Below are positions 49,605-62,730 of a stretch of DNA of 64,000 nt, in pieces. A program made the position numbers and the translations under genes. The number at the start of each line of letters is the position of its first letter. Positions within the stretch are counted from its first letter, which is position 1. Source of the DNA: Incurvaria masculella. Lineage: Eukaryota; Arthropoda; Insecta; Lepidoptera; Incurvariidae. The notes below the pieces were generated by a model. It made no database searches. It was not told the origin of the DNA and was given only the letters and a program-made list of their open reading frames with translations. The DNA lies in assembly GCA_946894095.1 (NCBI GenBank), contig OX335647.2, positions 11,550,001 to 11,614,000 of the forward strand, given 5' to 3'.

Positions 49605-50190
49605 CATGTTAATAATAGAGTTGCGAAACCAAAGGTTCATGTCTGTGACCCCGGTGGCCCGGTGCGGTGGTGCCCCGCCGCCGCGCCCGCGCCCCGCTCT
49701 CGTGCGATTGTGTATGACGGCTGCATGTTTTGTACCGAGATAATTATACACCGAGCTCTAACGAGTATGATCTCATCTCAGCTACTTCCATGACAAAAAG
49801 CGATGAATTTGAGCGGATGAGTACCCGCACGTACATAATCGTATACACCGTAAGCCACAAAATAGTAATACATAGGTTACAAATGGATTGATGCTAGCAT
49901 TTTATTTGTGTTCCTTTTTAAGGCCTTTTATTTCGGACGCTGAAGAGAATACTTCTAGTCGAGTGGGAAATGGCATTAGATGTTTGCATTCAAGAATGAT
50001 GACGTATATGCTCGTAAATGTGAATGTAATCATTTGTCTAGCGACAGACTTGTCTATGGTACTTAGATAGCGTCGAGACCCGCGGTCGAGACGATCACGA
50101 TCTATCGCAGAAGTTCATTGACCTGGTATGCCATTCAATACGCCCATGTAATCTATTCTTTTTTAGACAAGCGTCCCATTCAGATATATA
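49605..50190. other. GC-rich patch and unassigned DNA
   Basis: A short GC-rich patch at 49645-49705 follows the minisatellite. No start-donor pair convincing enough to call an exon. The rest is AT-rich and unassigned. Confidence 0.35.
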
Positions 50191-50390
50191 AAACCGGCCA
50201 AGTGCGAGTTGGACTCGCACACGAAGTGCTCCGTACCATCGTACAAGATGTAACACAAAAAATCAAGTTTTTGTATTGGGCCCCCCTTTTTATTTAATTT
50301 TTTTACCTATTTGTTGTTATAGCGGAAAAATAAATACACACTCTGTGAAAATTTCAGGTGCCTACCTATTACGGTAAATCAATTTTAAGA
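50191..50390 (+). repeat. GCCAAGTGCGAGT dispersed SINE-like repeat
   Basis: ACCGGCCAAGTGCGAGTTGG, ACTCGCACACGAAGTGCTCC and GTACCATCG..AAGATG at the head, with TGAAAATTTCAGGTGCCTAC downstream. The same family as 32957-33207 (inverted). The 3' part is lost. Confidence 0.6.
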
Positions 50391-51522
50391 AATGCATTCT
50401 TTGTGCATTGGCCATAGCACAATTTTGCACGGCGACTTCCAAGAAAATAGCAAAATCATCTTCCAGGCCCTAACCTTTCCCAACCCCTAAACGTTGTCAG
50501 ATTTTAATCATTTTTTATATTACTTTATAAAGCTTCATTCTATGTCCGCATGTTTTTTTTTTGTAAATAACTGTATTTTTCAAGGAAAAAACATCGAAAA
50601 TTAACGTAAAAAAGATACCTTTTTACCATCGGTGGCTAATACCAATATAAAAGGTTTATGAATAAAATTTAAACATACAGACATAGATTTCTACAATATA
50701 TTTTAGTATCCAAAATTTCAAAAACCTAGTAAAACATTAAGAGCATGGAGACAGTTATCGCCCGTAGTATGGGGAATTGATAGGGTAACAACTCTCTTAA
50801 AAGTTTTGAGCTGGGCTGCCAAACTTATCTTCAGGGCACCGAAGCGCTTCTTGGTGCATCCGCTGTTTGACGCCAAACTTATCGGCCTAGTACGGCATCG
50901 CGCAACAGAAAATTGCAAGTTAGCAAAATGTTATGGGCTCGACACAGCAACGTTCAGTAGCAAGGCAACAGAGCATTGGTAGTAGCGTTTTAAATACAAA
51001 AAACCAAAATTTTAAAAAGCTTTTAGCTTTCCTTCGGAAAAAGATTACTCACACTAATATTAAATGTGACCAAACTGGCCAAACTCCATGACTCAAGACG
51101 GCCCAAGATAATGATTGGTAAATGGTGGTCACCGACATCAATGACGCCATCGGTTTTGCGTATCAACCGCATGAGCAATACGAAAATATTCGATCCCGGA
51201 GATTAACAATCGGGGGACCTGCCGACGAAGGTAAGAATTCAAAACTCTGACGAAAATAGAGAAGGAATTCTCTTTTTAATATAATAATTTTGAGAGAGAT
51301 AACTTGCTGTCTTTGGCCGTCAGTGACGCCCAATCCGCCTGCTATCCGTGAATCGCCGGAAACCGTGCCACGTCTTTTCGAGCTGCGATAGCAGAACTGC
51401 GTTGTGGCTCTCGCTGTGGACGCGACGGAGTATACGCGCGGAGGGGCGGCGGCGGAGTCGACGCGGACGATGTGGTCAATTGTGATGGTCGTGAGGTCGG
51501 GTGCCGGCGCGGAATGTCACCT
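50391..51522. other. Unassigned, with GC-rich stretch at 51330-51520
   Basis: No supported gene. The GC-rich stretch at 51330-51520 includes an ATG frame (MWSIVMV) next to a GTGAGG word, too weak to call an exon. Confidence 0.35.
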
Positions 51523-51846
51523 TTGAGCCCCTAGTCCGACTTGTCACCTAAATTTGGCGTTTACACCGAACCGATCGACTGGCGTTTTAAAATGTAATGA
51601 GAATTGGAGGAGCGCGCGCAGTGGACGTTAAGCGAACTAGCATTTGCGAGTCCAAGTTTGATTTAACAAGCTTATATATCGTCGCCGTAAATACGTTGAC
51701 GTTGCCGTTTAGGCCGCGTTCAAACCAAACGGATTGTCAGCCGGCGACTCTGAGCGCGCGTTACGCAGTTTAAAGATTTTCCATGCATAACTATTCGAAG
51801 TTCCGTAGACGCCGACTTAGTTGAGAACTCGGACTGGTCACACTGT
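51523..51846 (+). mobile_element. AAACCGATCGACTGGCG MITE, copy 4
   Basis: TTGAGCCCCTAGTCCGACTT on the left; internal ACCGATCGACTGGCGTTTTA and GAGCGCGCGCAGTGG; inverse end AGTGTGACCAGTCCGAGTTC. More diverged than copies 1-3. Confidence 0.65.
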
Positions 51847-51954
51847 TCGCTTCTCGCCAATCGGACGAGCGAACATGAGGAAAACCCTCGACCAGTGCCG
51901 CATACACGTAACTCCAATTTTTCGATGGACCTCGCACTTAACATAAATGAAGTT

Positions 51955-52494
51955 TTAAGGTGGCCCTTCCCGGCGGGACTAACTTATTAGCGGGCACGGT
52001 TCAAAACAGTGATATTGCGCTCTGGGACATTCTCTGTTTCAAAGAAAAAGACAGGATCCGTGATGAGGAGGATGCAACATGTCCACAAAGCAGTCAATGC
52101 GCATAGTGTTTGATTTGGTAAGATTTACGAAAAATTTAATTTCGAAACGACTTATAGCTAAAAGTAAACTACGACAGCTGTAGAAAAAAATCTAACAAAA
52201 ACCAAATTGATTATACATTTTCATGAAACAAATGACAATTTTTTTGAAGATCTTTTTATTTTATCGTTGAGTAATAAACCTCCAAATGTATTGTATTAAT
52301 CGCGCGAAAAGTTCGAACTTTCGGACCGTACAGCTTCGAAACCAAACACAATTTTACAATGCCAACGGTCATCAGACATCTAGTTCGATCAAATAAAGCT
52401 ATTTTGAGAAAAATGTTGGATCTCTTACAAAAAATATAGGCATGATCTTCTTTCCACGTTTGTATGGGGAGTTGAGCGGGAAGGCCCACCTTAA
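51955..52494 (-). mobile_element. piggyBac-like MITE, copy D
   Basis: TTAA both sides. In the reverse orientation it reads TTAAGGTGGGCCTTCCCGCT to the other end TTAAGGTGGCCCTTCCCGGC. Both ends carry the same CTTCCCG variant, meaning they diverged together or were corrected against each other. 540 bp. Confidence 0.85.
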
Positions 52495-53244
52495 GCAGCA
52501 GGTTTGAGATATTCCCGTTGTCTAGCATTGTAGCTGTGGTAGTCACCGTTTTTAAGAGTGGTTTGTACCCTGCTGCGGTACCCGGGTCCGCTAGCGAAAA
52601 CTTCGAATTTTTTTTCGGTCGGGTGGTTTCGGAGATTAGCGTGTACGAACATAGTGGAGACGTGATTTTTATATATTAAGAAGATATTCACATGGCAATG
52701 ACAAAATTTCAAGATTTATAAACACAGCTCTACACGAGTCCCTTGGTCCTATGTCCACTTCAGCACGAATGGCGTGCTTTTGGTGTCTAAATACTCTCAT
52801 GAGATAGCGAACGTACACGTCCGGAAACTGCGTGCGTGCACGTTTGCGTATGTCAGCATGTCGTGAGCAAAAGCCGTTGGAACCGTAATTAGTTACTCCT
52901 GCTAATCCGGTGACATCATCGTATGCGGCATTTTGGCGAGCCTCGGACACTCTGCCCGGTCACGTCCTCGGGGGTTACCATGGTATGGTGCCATGGCGTC
53001 GCGCGACTCGGCTTCCGAGCCTGACAAATATAAATTGGTACATATTATGTGCTTGAAATCATCATGTAACTGTTAGATTGGTTGCATAGCTGAAACATAA
53101 ATATGATTGCTGTTGAGAGTTCACATATTATTTCTGTCATAACGAATGTGTCGTAAAGGCCGGCAACGCCAACAACTACAACTTACTATTTCAAAAAGTT
53201 GTACGAATAATAATAGAGATTTAAACACAAATCATCATTTACTT
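52495..53244. other. Unassigned stretch between MITE copies D and E
   Basis: No gene recognised. Two minus-strand frames (52491-52950) lack known motifs and splice context. Confidence 0.35.
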
Positions 53245-53748
53245 TTAAGGTGGCCCAACCCGCTCAACTCTCCATACAAAAGGGGAAAGAAGATCACGCC
53301 CATATTTCTTGCCAAGGATCCCAAATTTTGCTCAAAATTATTAATCGAACTAGATGTCTGATGACCGTTGGAATTGTAAAATTGTTTTTGGTTACTAAGT
53401 TAGAAGGTCCGAAAGTTCGAATTTTTCGCGCGTTTTATACAATAACTTTGGAGGTGGATTACGCAATGATAAAGTAAGAACATCTTAAAAAGATTCGTCA
53501 TCAGACATAGCTTATTTAATCAAGATTTATAATCTATTTGGTTTTTGTAAGATTTTTGACTACAGCGGTCGTGGTTTACTTTTAGCTATAAGTCGTTTTG
53601 TTATAAAACTTTTCGTAAATCTTACCAAATCATACACTATGCACGTTGTCTTTTTTGTGGACATGTTGCATCTTCCTAACGCACGCAACAGCACGGTTTT
53701 GTAGCATGCCCGCGAATGAGTTAGTCCCGCCGGGTTGGGCCACCTTAA
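53245..53748 (+). mobile_element. piggyBac-like MITE, copy E
   Basis: TTAA both sides; TIR AAGGTGGCCCAACCCG intact at both ends. 504 bp, with a deletion in the right half relative to copy B. Confidence 0.85.
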
Positions 53749-55582
53749 ATACAATTGTTTTCCAGAACCGTTTATTGTTTTGATATGAAACTTGTGTAAA
53801 AGTGTTGACTATAATTCTCTTTACAATCGAAGTATTTAGAAGTTTTCTTTCATGTAACTACAGCGCGGGAAGTAATATAAACAGGTATTTCCATGCATTT
53901 TTGATAAAACTTATATCCATGATATACGCCTTTTTGTCATTGCATCCAAAGGTTTAAATGTGTACAAATCACGGATATAAGTTAATGTAAATAAAAAAAC
54001 AAAAACGTATAGACGTAGCTTTGAGCTGATTCATTTTGCAAAATCTCTAAAACATATTTCCTAATTTGACTGAGGAATCAGGCACGAGCCATTGTATGGA
54101 ACATGATCCCCCACCTCATTATCCTCTTAAGTAAACTTCCAAGTTAATATTCTGCGAATGGAAGTGTGCGAAACCTTTGCGTGGGCGTATGTTTTTTGTT
54201 CGGATTATTACTTTGAAAGTCATATTCATATTTGATCAAGTTTATCAAGCATGAATTTTTTTGTTTAATATTGGGACATAGAATTATTTCATGATTGATT
54301 CCAATATAGTTCGCTGTATTCAGATGAGATTATCGCCATGTTTAAGGGGTTTGGAACGGTATACCTTTATACGGTATACCAATTTAGTTTTGGACCACCG
54401 TGTCGCATCGGCCGCTTCACTTAGCGTTCTTCTTCTTGTTTTTTTTCTTTTTGCTCAACTCTTAAGGTCATAGCCTAATTTTAAATAGCTTGTTATAACC
54501 TTTCTCAAGAATTGGGATATCAAATGCAAAAATACATTTTTTTTCAAATCCGACCGGTACTTCCAGAGATCAGTGCTTTCAAACAAAAAAAAACAGACTC
54601 TTCACCTTTATTATTTTAGCATTGATATGTTTTAATAACAGGAACGTAATTTTGAATAAAAATAGAAACATGTCCGATCCGTTAAGGCAATAGAAAGTTA
54701 TGCGAGTTGAAAGTTTGAAAGCAAGGCCAAAATAAATAAACATAACATATAAATGGATCGATTTTTTAACCTTCTCCTCTTTGCAGTCAGTTAATAATGA
54801 CCAGCATGTTCTTGCATAGTTGATGGGAAAATCAGTAATCCTGTTGTCCTACAATTGTTCAATTTATATTTTTCGATGACTACCAGAGGGCAGGACGCAT
54901 GGACTTCTCCAAACAGCTTCTGCTGATGCCAGTTATAAGGCATCTTAATAATTTGCATGCGAAAGTTGAGACTAAGAAACGATCCTGTAAAGTTTGCTAG
55001 TTAAGATTCTAAATAAATAAACCACATCAACTGGCACCTAAGTGTGCGATACGATGATTTCCCACGATCACAATATTGTGATCGAATGTTCTATTGTGCG
55101 GCCGATTTCTTTCTTACCTCCGACGGCGGCAGCTCTCTATTTCACTTCAGTTTCTCCGATCTCTAGCATCGGCGAAGTGCAACTCGACCGGCAGTGCGAT
55201 TACTGAGCGGGAAATAAGTTGTAGGTTCTGCACTTAACCCAAACCTACCTCAAATTGCTGGCGATCGAAAAGCTAGTGACGACTGCAGGCGGGTATGACC
55301 GGGAAAATGTGGGTGCAATATTTTGACATTACAATACAGGCTCTCGCGCATGTGCAGAATTATTTGTTGCTCAATCCGTAGGGAAGCATAACATAACCTA
55401 GCATAGCATAGCACAGAACGCACATTTTTTAGTTGATTTTTTTTACAACGCTCAAGGCGTAGTCAAATACGTGGCAGTACTTCTTATCAATAGATATTGC
55501 TTACTTTAACCTGCGTAGAAAACACGAAATTTCATTTCATACTTTGATATTTTTATTCAAACTTCCTGACGGCTATAGCCCT
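53749..55582. other. Unassigned AT-rich region
   Basis: No host gene seen. Contains a repeat at about 54059-54130 (TTTGACTGAGGAATCAGGCA, CACCTCATTATCC) that recurs at 56968-57025, and a short TAACATAACCTAGCATAGCA stretch near 55390. Confidence 0.4.
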
Positions 55583-55733
55583 GATTGCAGGAAGGGACGT
55601 ATGAGTTAATCATTGTTCAAACACGTCACTTTTACTTAACCGCATGGAGTTGCCTCGGCTTCTGTCCTTACTATCCGTAAAAAGTTACGTGTTGAATTAT
55701 CCGTTGATTTTGTGTCATTTCGTGCACTCGGCC
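55583..55733 (-). mobile_element. GCCGAGTGCACGAAAGG MITE, copy d
   Basis: Left end GATTGCAGGAAGGGACGTAT; right end in inverse GGCCGAGTGCACGAAATGAC. The middle GTTCAAACACGTCACTTTTA matches the family. Confidence 0.6.
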
Positions 55734-57069
55734 TTTACTCCTACCATGCTTATTTATGAAGGCCGTCCGCCGCGTGCCGGCGTGCAAGGAATTCTCAGTT
55801 CTCTGCCTCAATTAAGTTATATTTGTTTTTATTTGGCTAAACTCTCCTACCATTCTGTTGTACATTTTAGCTATCGATAATTTGAAAATGTGGAGTTATA
55901 GTTTTAATTTGTTTCAAATTTGTGTTGCTTCTCTCGATCTCTTAATGCCAATAGGTAATATGGACTAGTCTATTTCACTCCATACGATCGCCAATCATAC
56001 ATAGCGATTATATTATAACTGTTTCGGCAGTTATGGTTACACGGCATGGCATAGTGAAGACGGTACATTCATATGGAATGGGGACCTTGCTCAACGCGAA
56101 TGCGACATGTCAAGGGGCTAACACCAATACATTACATTACATTATTAGAATTACATTGTGGTAAATCTGCAAGCATACTACTGAATACAAGATTAGATAA
56201 GATCTCCCGTTTACCGATCCTATTCTTTTCGATTCCCCTCGCGGCCCAAGGACGCGCCCGCCACCCGATCCTCATACATTCTGGAGACGGCTGCGCGGGA
56301 CACAACAAGAAGCGAATAGATTAATCCATCTTATTTGTAGTATTGTATTCGGTAGGATGCTTGTAGATTTGCCGGAATCGAATGTTGATTACAACCATAG
56401 CTATTTTAGTAGAGAGGACATCATGAACATTTTAATTTCGTTTATTTAAATTTTTGGTAGTCAAACTACACCAAGTTATGTAACATACTACTTATATTGC
56501 CGCGGATTCGGATTGCAGTAAAGAAGACCTCGCAAAGAAACTTCACTGCTTTACAGAAACAGCAACCCTCAATGCAAAGAAATTAAAAATATAAATTACT
56601 TACAAAAAAGTATACATAATATATAATAATATGTCATTTACATTATTACATTGAACTTCTCGCTGAAGTTCCCCTGGTGCTTCGTTATGCAGGGTTGTTT
56701 GGGGAAGTAATTTGGAATTCACATCCTTAATCACACCTTGCGAATCGGAGTCCTCGGTTGAGATACTAGTCGCAACTGAAACAAACGTACGAGACCAAAC
56801 AAACGTAACACTAGTTTGCTTCAAAGGTAACATTTTGGCCATAAAACATGTGTCAAAATGCGGCAAGAAAGCATTACTTTCTGTTGCTTTTACGACACAT
56901 GTCTGTGACCAGCACTCATTAAGAGGATAATTTATTTGCAAAATTTCAGAAAAATATTTCTTTGTTTTGACTGAGGAAACAGGCCCGAGCCATTGTATGA
57001 AACTCGATCACCTCATTATCCCTTTAAAAATAAAAAATGCAGGTTGGGCTACTGAACTAAATGTGCTAT
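55734..57069. other. Unassigned region
   Basis: No supported exon. A 113-codon minus-strand frame at 56600-56941 overlaps repeated sequence, has no known motif and is not called. The 54.1-kb repeat recurs at 56968-57025. Confidence 0.35.
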
Positions 57070-57428
57070 AGACCTGTACCCGAAGTCTCAGTTGTCACCT
57101 AAATTGGCGTTACGGCAAACCGATCGACTGGCGTTTTCAAATGTATGGAGAAATTGAAGAGCGCGCGCAGTGGGCGTTAAGCGAATTAACATTTGCGAGT
57201 CCGAGCTGGATTTGACAGCTTACTCAACGTTGCCGTAAATACGTCGACTTTGCCGTTTACGTCCCCCCGCGTTTTCATACAAATCGGAAGTCCGCGTTTG
57301 ACTTTGACAGCGTGAAGAAGTAAAACCACAGAATATCTAGTAAAAACTTGTATGGAGTTTGACGTTTTTACGGAACTTCGAAGTTACGTAAACGCCAATT
57401 TAGGTGAGAACTGAGACTACCGGCTCTG
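57070..57428 (+). mobile_element. AAACCGATCGACTGGCG MITE, copy 5
   Basis: CCGAAGTCTCAGTTGTCACC on the left, in inverse CAGAGCCGGTAGTCTCAGTT on the right, same interior as copies 1-3. The right arm contains a GACGTTTTTACGGAACTTCG segment shared only with copy 6, so there are two subfamilies. Confidence 0.72.
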
Positions 57429-57828
57429 AGTAAGAATATCCAAGCGCATATTTTGCGAGGCACCTGGCCTTGTCCTCTCTACTGTTGCCAAACGAAAGGG
57501 TGTGGGCGGCGTGACACGTATAATACTGTAGATTAGAGCCGGTCCTGGCGTGTTCACTCGTGACGTGCCTTTTACTGCCGTTTTATTAAATGAATCAGCG
57601 GACATGTAGATGCGACTTTGTTTTGCAATGTCAGCGACCGCACCGTCCTATAAGGTCATTATCGTCTGCGATCTATTACAACGGAAATACCGTAATATGA
57701 TGAGATATACATCGAAATATTTGGTTACATGTTAAACTTCAGTCCTAAAAGAGATTTTTTTCTCAATGGTTCTTTTAATAAACGAACAAAGGAAATTTAA
57801 ATTCGAGAGTCCGCATCAGTTTGCGCAC
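57429..57828. other. Unassigned spacer between MITE copies 5 and 6
   Basis: No gene or repeat recognised. Confidence 0.4.
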
Positions 57829-58187
57829 AGAGACCCTAGTCCCAGTTGTCACCTAAATTAGCTTTTACGGCAAACCGATCGGCTGGCGTTTTCTAATGTA
57901 TGGAGAAATTGAAGAGCGCGCGTAGTGGGAGTTAAACGAACTAACATTTGCGAGTCCGAGTTTGATTTGCTTACTCACCGTCGCCGTTAATACGACGACG
58001 TCGACGTTGCCGTTTACGCTCCCGACTTCGCGTTTTTATACAAATCGGAAGTCCGAGTTTGACATTGACAGCTTAAAGAATTAAAACCACAGAATATCTG
58101 GTAAAAACTTGTATGGAGTTTGACGTTTTTACGTAACTTCGAAGTTCCGTAAACGCCAATTTAGGTGATAACTGGGACTAGGAGCTC
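57829..58187 (+). mobile_element. AAACCGATCGACTGGCG MITE, copy 6
   Basis: AGACCCTAGTCCCAGTTGTC on the left and in inverse AGCTCCTAGTCCCAGTTATC on the right. Interior CAAACCGATCGGCTGGCG. Diverged sister of copy 5. Confidence 0.7.
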
Positions 58188-58796
58188 TCGAGGGCACAGG
58201 TTGGTTTCTTGCGCGCGTGAGGCATTGAACTCGTTCGTTTGGCAATGCGGTGTTTCTTACATTATTATTTCTTACCTACAAGCGTGGGTCGATAGTAAGT
58301 TCTACGCGTAGATAGCGCACGCTTGAATTATGATGAATCATTGCCTCATGGTGTTGGGCACAGAACAAGTAATATCAATTGGTACGTGTTAATGTTAGCT
58401 TCACGCTTCCATCTCTTGTTGTTGGCACTTGTAGATTAGTTTAATTGTATTTAAGGTAATATTTTTACTGTTATACGTTTGAGGAGTGCCTCAAAGAATG
58501 GAAATATTTGTTTCACTGCGCACGTTTAATGTTTTATTGAAAAATTTGAGTTATGACAAGATTTTTTTAAATTGATATATTTTTGTTTCATGTTGTCTTC
58601 CTGCCTCATTTATCGATTATTTAATTAGAACATCAGTTATTGTCACTGAAGACATTTGTTTATAGTAGGAAGTATAAAATTTACTTTACTGTTACATTAA
58701 ACTTACTTTACGTTAAATTTACTTTTGTGTCATTTTGTCGGAATACATTTTTCAGAAATCAGTTAAATTTATAATAAGTTTAGCTTTTTCGTTATG
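58188..58796. other. Unassigned AT-rich stretch
   Basis: No gene or repeat recognised. The TTTACTTTACTG / TTACTTTACGTTAAATTTAC words at 58679-58725 form a minor direct repeat. Confidence 0.4.
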
Positions 58797-59365
58797 TTAC
58801 TATGTGATCAGGTCACTGTAGTAGTTCATGACAGAAATAATAGTAATAAAACTAAACGTGGACATGTAAAACAATTTTTATTTTTTCTTCTTGTTGCCAC
58901 TGGAGTAGAGCATCGCTTCAAGGTCCTTGCTAGTGGTGACGCTTGGTTCAGGTCACCTCTTCCCCTAAAATATGGTTGAGAGAGGCGATGGCTGGACCCG
59001 GCGTGATGCTCGTGAACGGGTGCTGTTTGTGGGGACTGGCCTGCTCCAATTGGCAACATGTTAGATGACGGACATGACTTTGCAGAAACCGATATTTGTC
59101 ATGAACTGTTGCATACGGCATTGTGAATGGTAGATTGTGTGAATTAATATTAATTTAATGTATTGACATAAACGGGTACCAATAACCCGTATATCTGTAA
59201 GCAGTGGCAAACAAATTTGTAAACTTAGACTAAGTGGACGTTGAAAAAAATCAGCGAAGTTTCTTGCCAGTTCTTCTTCGCCGTGAATGCTGAACTGGCT
59301 AATGATAAAATATGACAAATCCGAGTGCAGTGTGCTGCCTGTGGATGATGAGTAAACAATAAACA
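58797..59365 (+). repeat. About 560-bp dispersed repeat, second copy
   Basis: TATGTGATCAGGTCACTGTA through TTGCCACTGGAGTAGAGCAT, GGACCCGGCGTGATGCTCGT, GGGGACTGGCCTGCTCCAAT and GACAAATCCGAGTGCAGTGT to GATGATGAGTAAACAATAAA. Colinear with 26745-27310. Confidence 0.65.
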
Positions 59366-59835
59366 ACAATTTTCCTTTGCATTTGAGTTTCCCACATATA
59401 ATGATGGAAACCCCTCTTCACTAGAGACGTTCGCTATTTGTTAATATAATACCACATTTCAAAACTTATAGCTATATTTTTTTTTTATCATTAGTTAGTT
59501 TTAAGCCTGTTTGTTTTCCTGAATAAAAAAACATACTCTAAAGAAAACTACACATGCTGCTGGTTTTACAATATAAAAAAAATGATTTATGATAAAGTTG
59601 CGCAATCTGCCTGCTTGTATTTTTACGTTTACGGCCATAGCCATATCGCCCTCTAGTTAAACAGCTGATTTCAAAAATATTATCATTCCCGTATTGGCAT
59701 CATACGAGTTACAATGTGCTTACACGGAAATTAGGTCGCGCAAGGTCATAAAGATATAATGAAAACCGTAAATTAATGAAGCTTATAGAAAAAAAAAGTA
59801 ATACTCATTACGATGCGTGCTCTAGTTGGGACATA
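59366..59835. other. Unassigned AT-rich stretch
   Basis: No gene or repeat recognised. Confidence 0.4.
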
Positions 59836-60176
59836 GGCTGAGATAAATAGTCGTAACCGAAACTAAGGCTGAGATAAATATTCGTCACCGAAACGAATGC
59901 TAACGCAAAGTAGTACTTTGTGACGTCATTTGGCATTGCTTTGAGATTTCGTCCATACAAAATGTGTCAAAGTGACGTCACAAAGTACTACTTTCCGTTA
60001 GTCTTAGTTTTTGTTACGACTATTTATCTCAGCCTAAGACAAATTAAAAGTAGTACTTAGTGACGTCACTTTGCATTACTTTAAAGACTTCCTCCATACA
60101 AAATGTGTCAAAGTGACGTCACAAAGTACTACTTTCCGTTAGTTTTAGTTACAGATACGACTATATATCTCAGCCT
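59836..60176. mobile_element. Composite palindromic MITE with four CRE octamers
   Basis: Terminal phrase GGCTGAGATAAATAGTCGTA occurs twice at the left (59836 and 59867) and inverted twice at the right (ending about 60020 and 60176). Two half units, each with ACAAAATGTGTCAAAGTGAC, GTCACAAAGTACTACTTTCC and GTTAGT, follow one another. The octamer TGACGTCA occurs four times. The arrangement suggests one copy inserted into, or duplicated from, another. Confidence 0.7.
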
Positions 60177-62569
60177 TAGACTTAAGATGCATGAACCATT
60201 CTCAAATTATTATAATATATGTGCAGTATAATGCATATTGCAGTACCCAATTACTAGCTATGTTCTCTCAAGTAAATCCACCAGATTTCACTTGGATATA
60301 TTCATCCTCACCAACACGGCGTTGAAACTACTTTCTTAATCTTAACACTCCTACTATCTGGATTGGACTTAACAAATATCTCTAGTTGCGCTTTTCTGTG
60401 CCTCCGAGTTAGGTTAGGTAAGTCATAATTTGACAATTTCATCCTGTTCGTCGGTCAACGCCTCGTAACTCCTACATTTTCCAAAAGTTTCATATGTAAT
60501 CCCGATATTGATTGGCGTAGGGTGAGAATGTCGGAAAGCTGTTTGTTTCAGATGATGTTTCAGAATCATAAATTTATTTGTGGTGCAAATATAAAGAGGT
60601 CTACATAATTACACAGCACATCGTCAGTTTTATGTCGTACACATACCAATTATAATATATAACATATTTTTTTATGCGCTGAGAAATTACTGCAAATTGT
60701 AAAAGTTTGTCTTGAGAATCCATTTCCTTAATTCTCGTTTAAATGTATTTAATATTTTCATTTTGTTTTATTTGTATAGGAATTTTGTTATATATTTTTA
60801 TATATGCCTTTTTCGTAAAATGATAAAGAGTGTTTCAAGTTCATCAGTTTACACTTATTTCGTGTGTATACCTGTGAGTACGACAATTATACTCTGATGG
60901 ATTCCTCTTTACAAATATAGAAGTTCTTAGAATGTAACGACAGTGAGTAAGCCTTCAGTGGTTGTGTGTAACATAAAATATCCGGGTTTTCTTGATGTCT
61001 GTTGAACTTTTAAATTATTTATATATATTATGCATACATTTATTCATTGTTTGCTTCAAACTGATGCATTTAGCGTATTCAGGGTGTTTGGTAAGTCAAT
61101 AATGAATTTAAAGTAAAATCGACAACGCAAACCCAACTCAATAATAAAAGATATGGAACTTGTGTGAAAGTGGCCAAATTTTTACCTTTTCTAGAAGCGT
61201 ATGAAATAATGAAGTTATTTCCATAATTTGTTTGCCCCGTGTCATATTTTTTTTAATAATCCTCTTCGATTTTTTAAACGAAATGTCATTTATCACCCTT
61301 TATTTCTAATATTATGAATATTTTGAATGCATTTATTATTTTGGAGTAGTCTCGCATTCATCAGCTATTATGGCTGATAAAATGCCCAGAGTGTAGTAGT
61401 TATTTCACAATCATCACTTTTTCATAATAAAACAGAACATTTTTAAAAAAACCTAAAACTTAAATAACTCAATAACTATTGACTTTCGACCCCATTTCAC
61501 TGTGCTAAATTTGTTGCAAATTAGCTCTAGAATAACCCCTTAGAAGGAATGTATCGAATTACCAAACAACCTGTACATCCTAGATATTCGTCTCAAACAA
61601 GGTGGCCTTCATATCGAGTCTGGTGTAATGCAAAATCCTAACTTAAGTTTTATGAACTCAGTGTTGCAGCATCTATAGATAATCAATCATGAATATCTAT
61701 CTAGCCTTGCTTGTCGGCGTAGGAGGCTAATGTTTAACTCTTTATCGAATCGCAACGCTTAGGAAGACCTGGGTCTTACAATGGTTAATAAACTCGCCGG
61801 GTGAACAGGCAAGTGAGTGATAAAATCTGACGTTTCGTTGCATTTCGCACCATGCAACTATCATAATATATATTGTGTTATTCGGCCAAGTAACTAAGTC
61901 TAATAAACGTGCCTGATAATCACTCACTTCCCCTCTGCCATGCCTGGCCTCGCACATATAAACTTCTGGGGAATAAAGCTTTCCGTCAGATGTAGAATTA
62001 GGCTAGGCATAATGGTCCTTCTCCTGTCAAAGATAACGATTTCAAAACCCTGGAGTGCACATTCAATTATTATGTACTACGTACCCTCAATGAGTGTGCA
62101 CTTTTTTCTTGTCCAAGATTTAAACGTGCAACGAATTCACGGTTCAAAACCCATGTACAACTGTGGCGTCCCCACCACGTCGTAGGGTGAAGCCTGCCTG
62201 CAAACACCATATCAAATTAAATATTGACGAAGCCATCCAGTTTTATTATAAGACGCTTAAAAAAAACTCGATTGCTTCTGTCCTAATAAACGAAAACCTG
62301 CCCATTTTTAAAATCTGATCGCACTGCTACTAAGTCGATGTCGCTGTTCAACCTAAAATTAAATTGAAAATTACGTTGATAATCAGAATTCTTGAAAAGG
62401 CATAAAATATGAATTGAAATATATATATTTCTATACAGTTCGCCTGAAATAATGGCCTGCATTTCAACAAACATATACGGTGAATCTTTTATACGTAAAG
62501 GCTTAACCTTAACTAATTGCTCGAAATTCACTGAATTAATTCAACGACTTTGTACCTACATAATATAGA
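60177..62569. other. Unassigned AT-rich region
   Basis: 2.4 kb without any exon, repeat family or RNA gene I can support. A short GTTAGGTTAGGTAAG at about 60409 is telomere-like but only two units long. Confidence 0.4.
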
Positions 62570-62730
62570 GCCGAGTGCACGAAAGGATACAACATCGAAA
62601 ATCAACGTCAATGTATGATTATACACGTTACCTTTTTATGGACACTATGGAAATCAGCTGAGTCAACTCCATGCGGTTCACTAAAAGTGACGTTTTGTTC
62701 AAACAATGATTAGCCCAGATGTCTCTTGAT
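62570..62730 (+). mobile_element. GCCGAGTGCACGAAAGG MITE, copy e (interrupted)
   Basis: Left end GCCGAGTGCACGAAAGGATA; internal CACTAAAAGTGACGTTTTGT. The right end stops in GTCTCTT where the next element begins. Confidence 0.6.

Noticed and set aside
49240..49793. Long frames across the minisatellite, e.g. 114 codons from 49449
   Set aside because: Open because the repeat unit lacks stops in that frame; the peptide is a simple repeat that runs into a GC-rich patch.
56600..56941. 113-codon minus-strand frame
   Set aside because: No known motif and no plausible splice partners. It sits next to a repeat seen at 54.1 kb, so it is more likely transposon-derived or chance.
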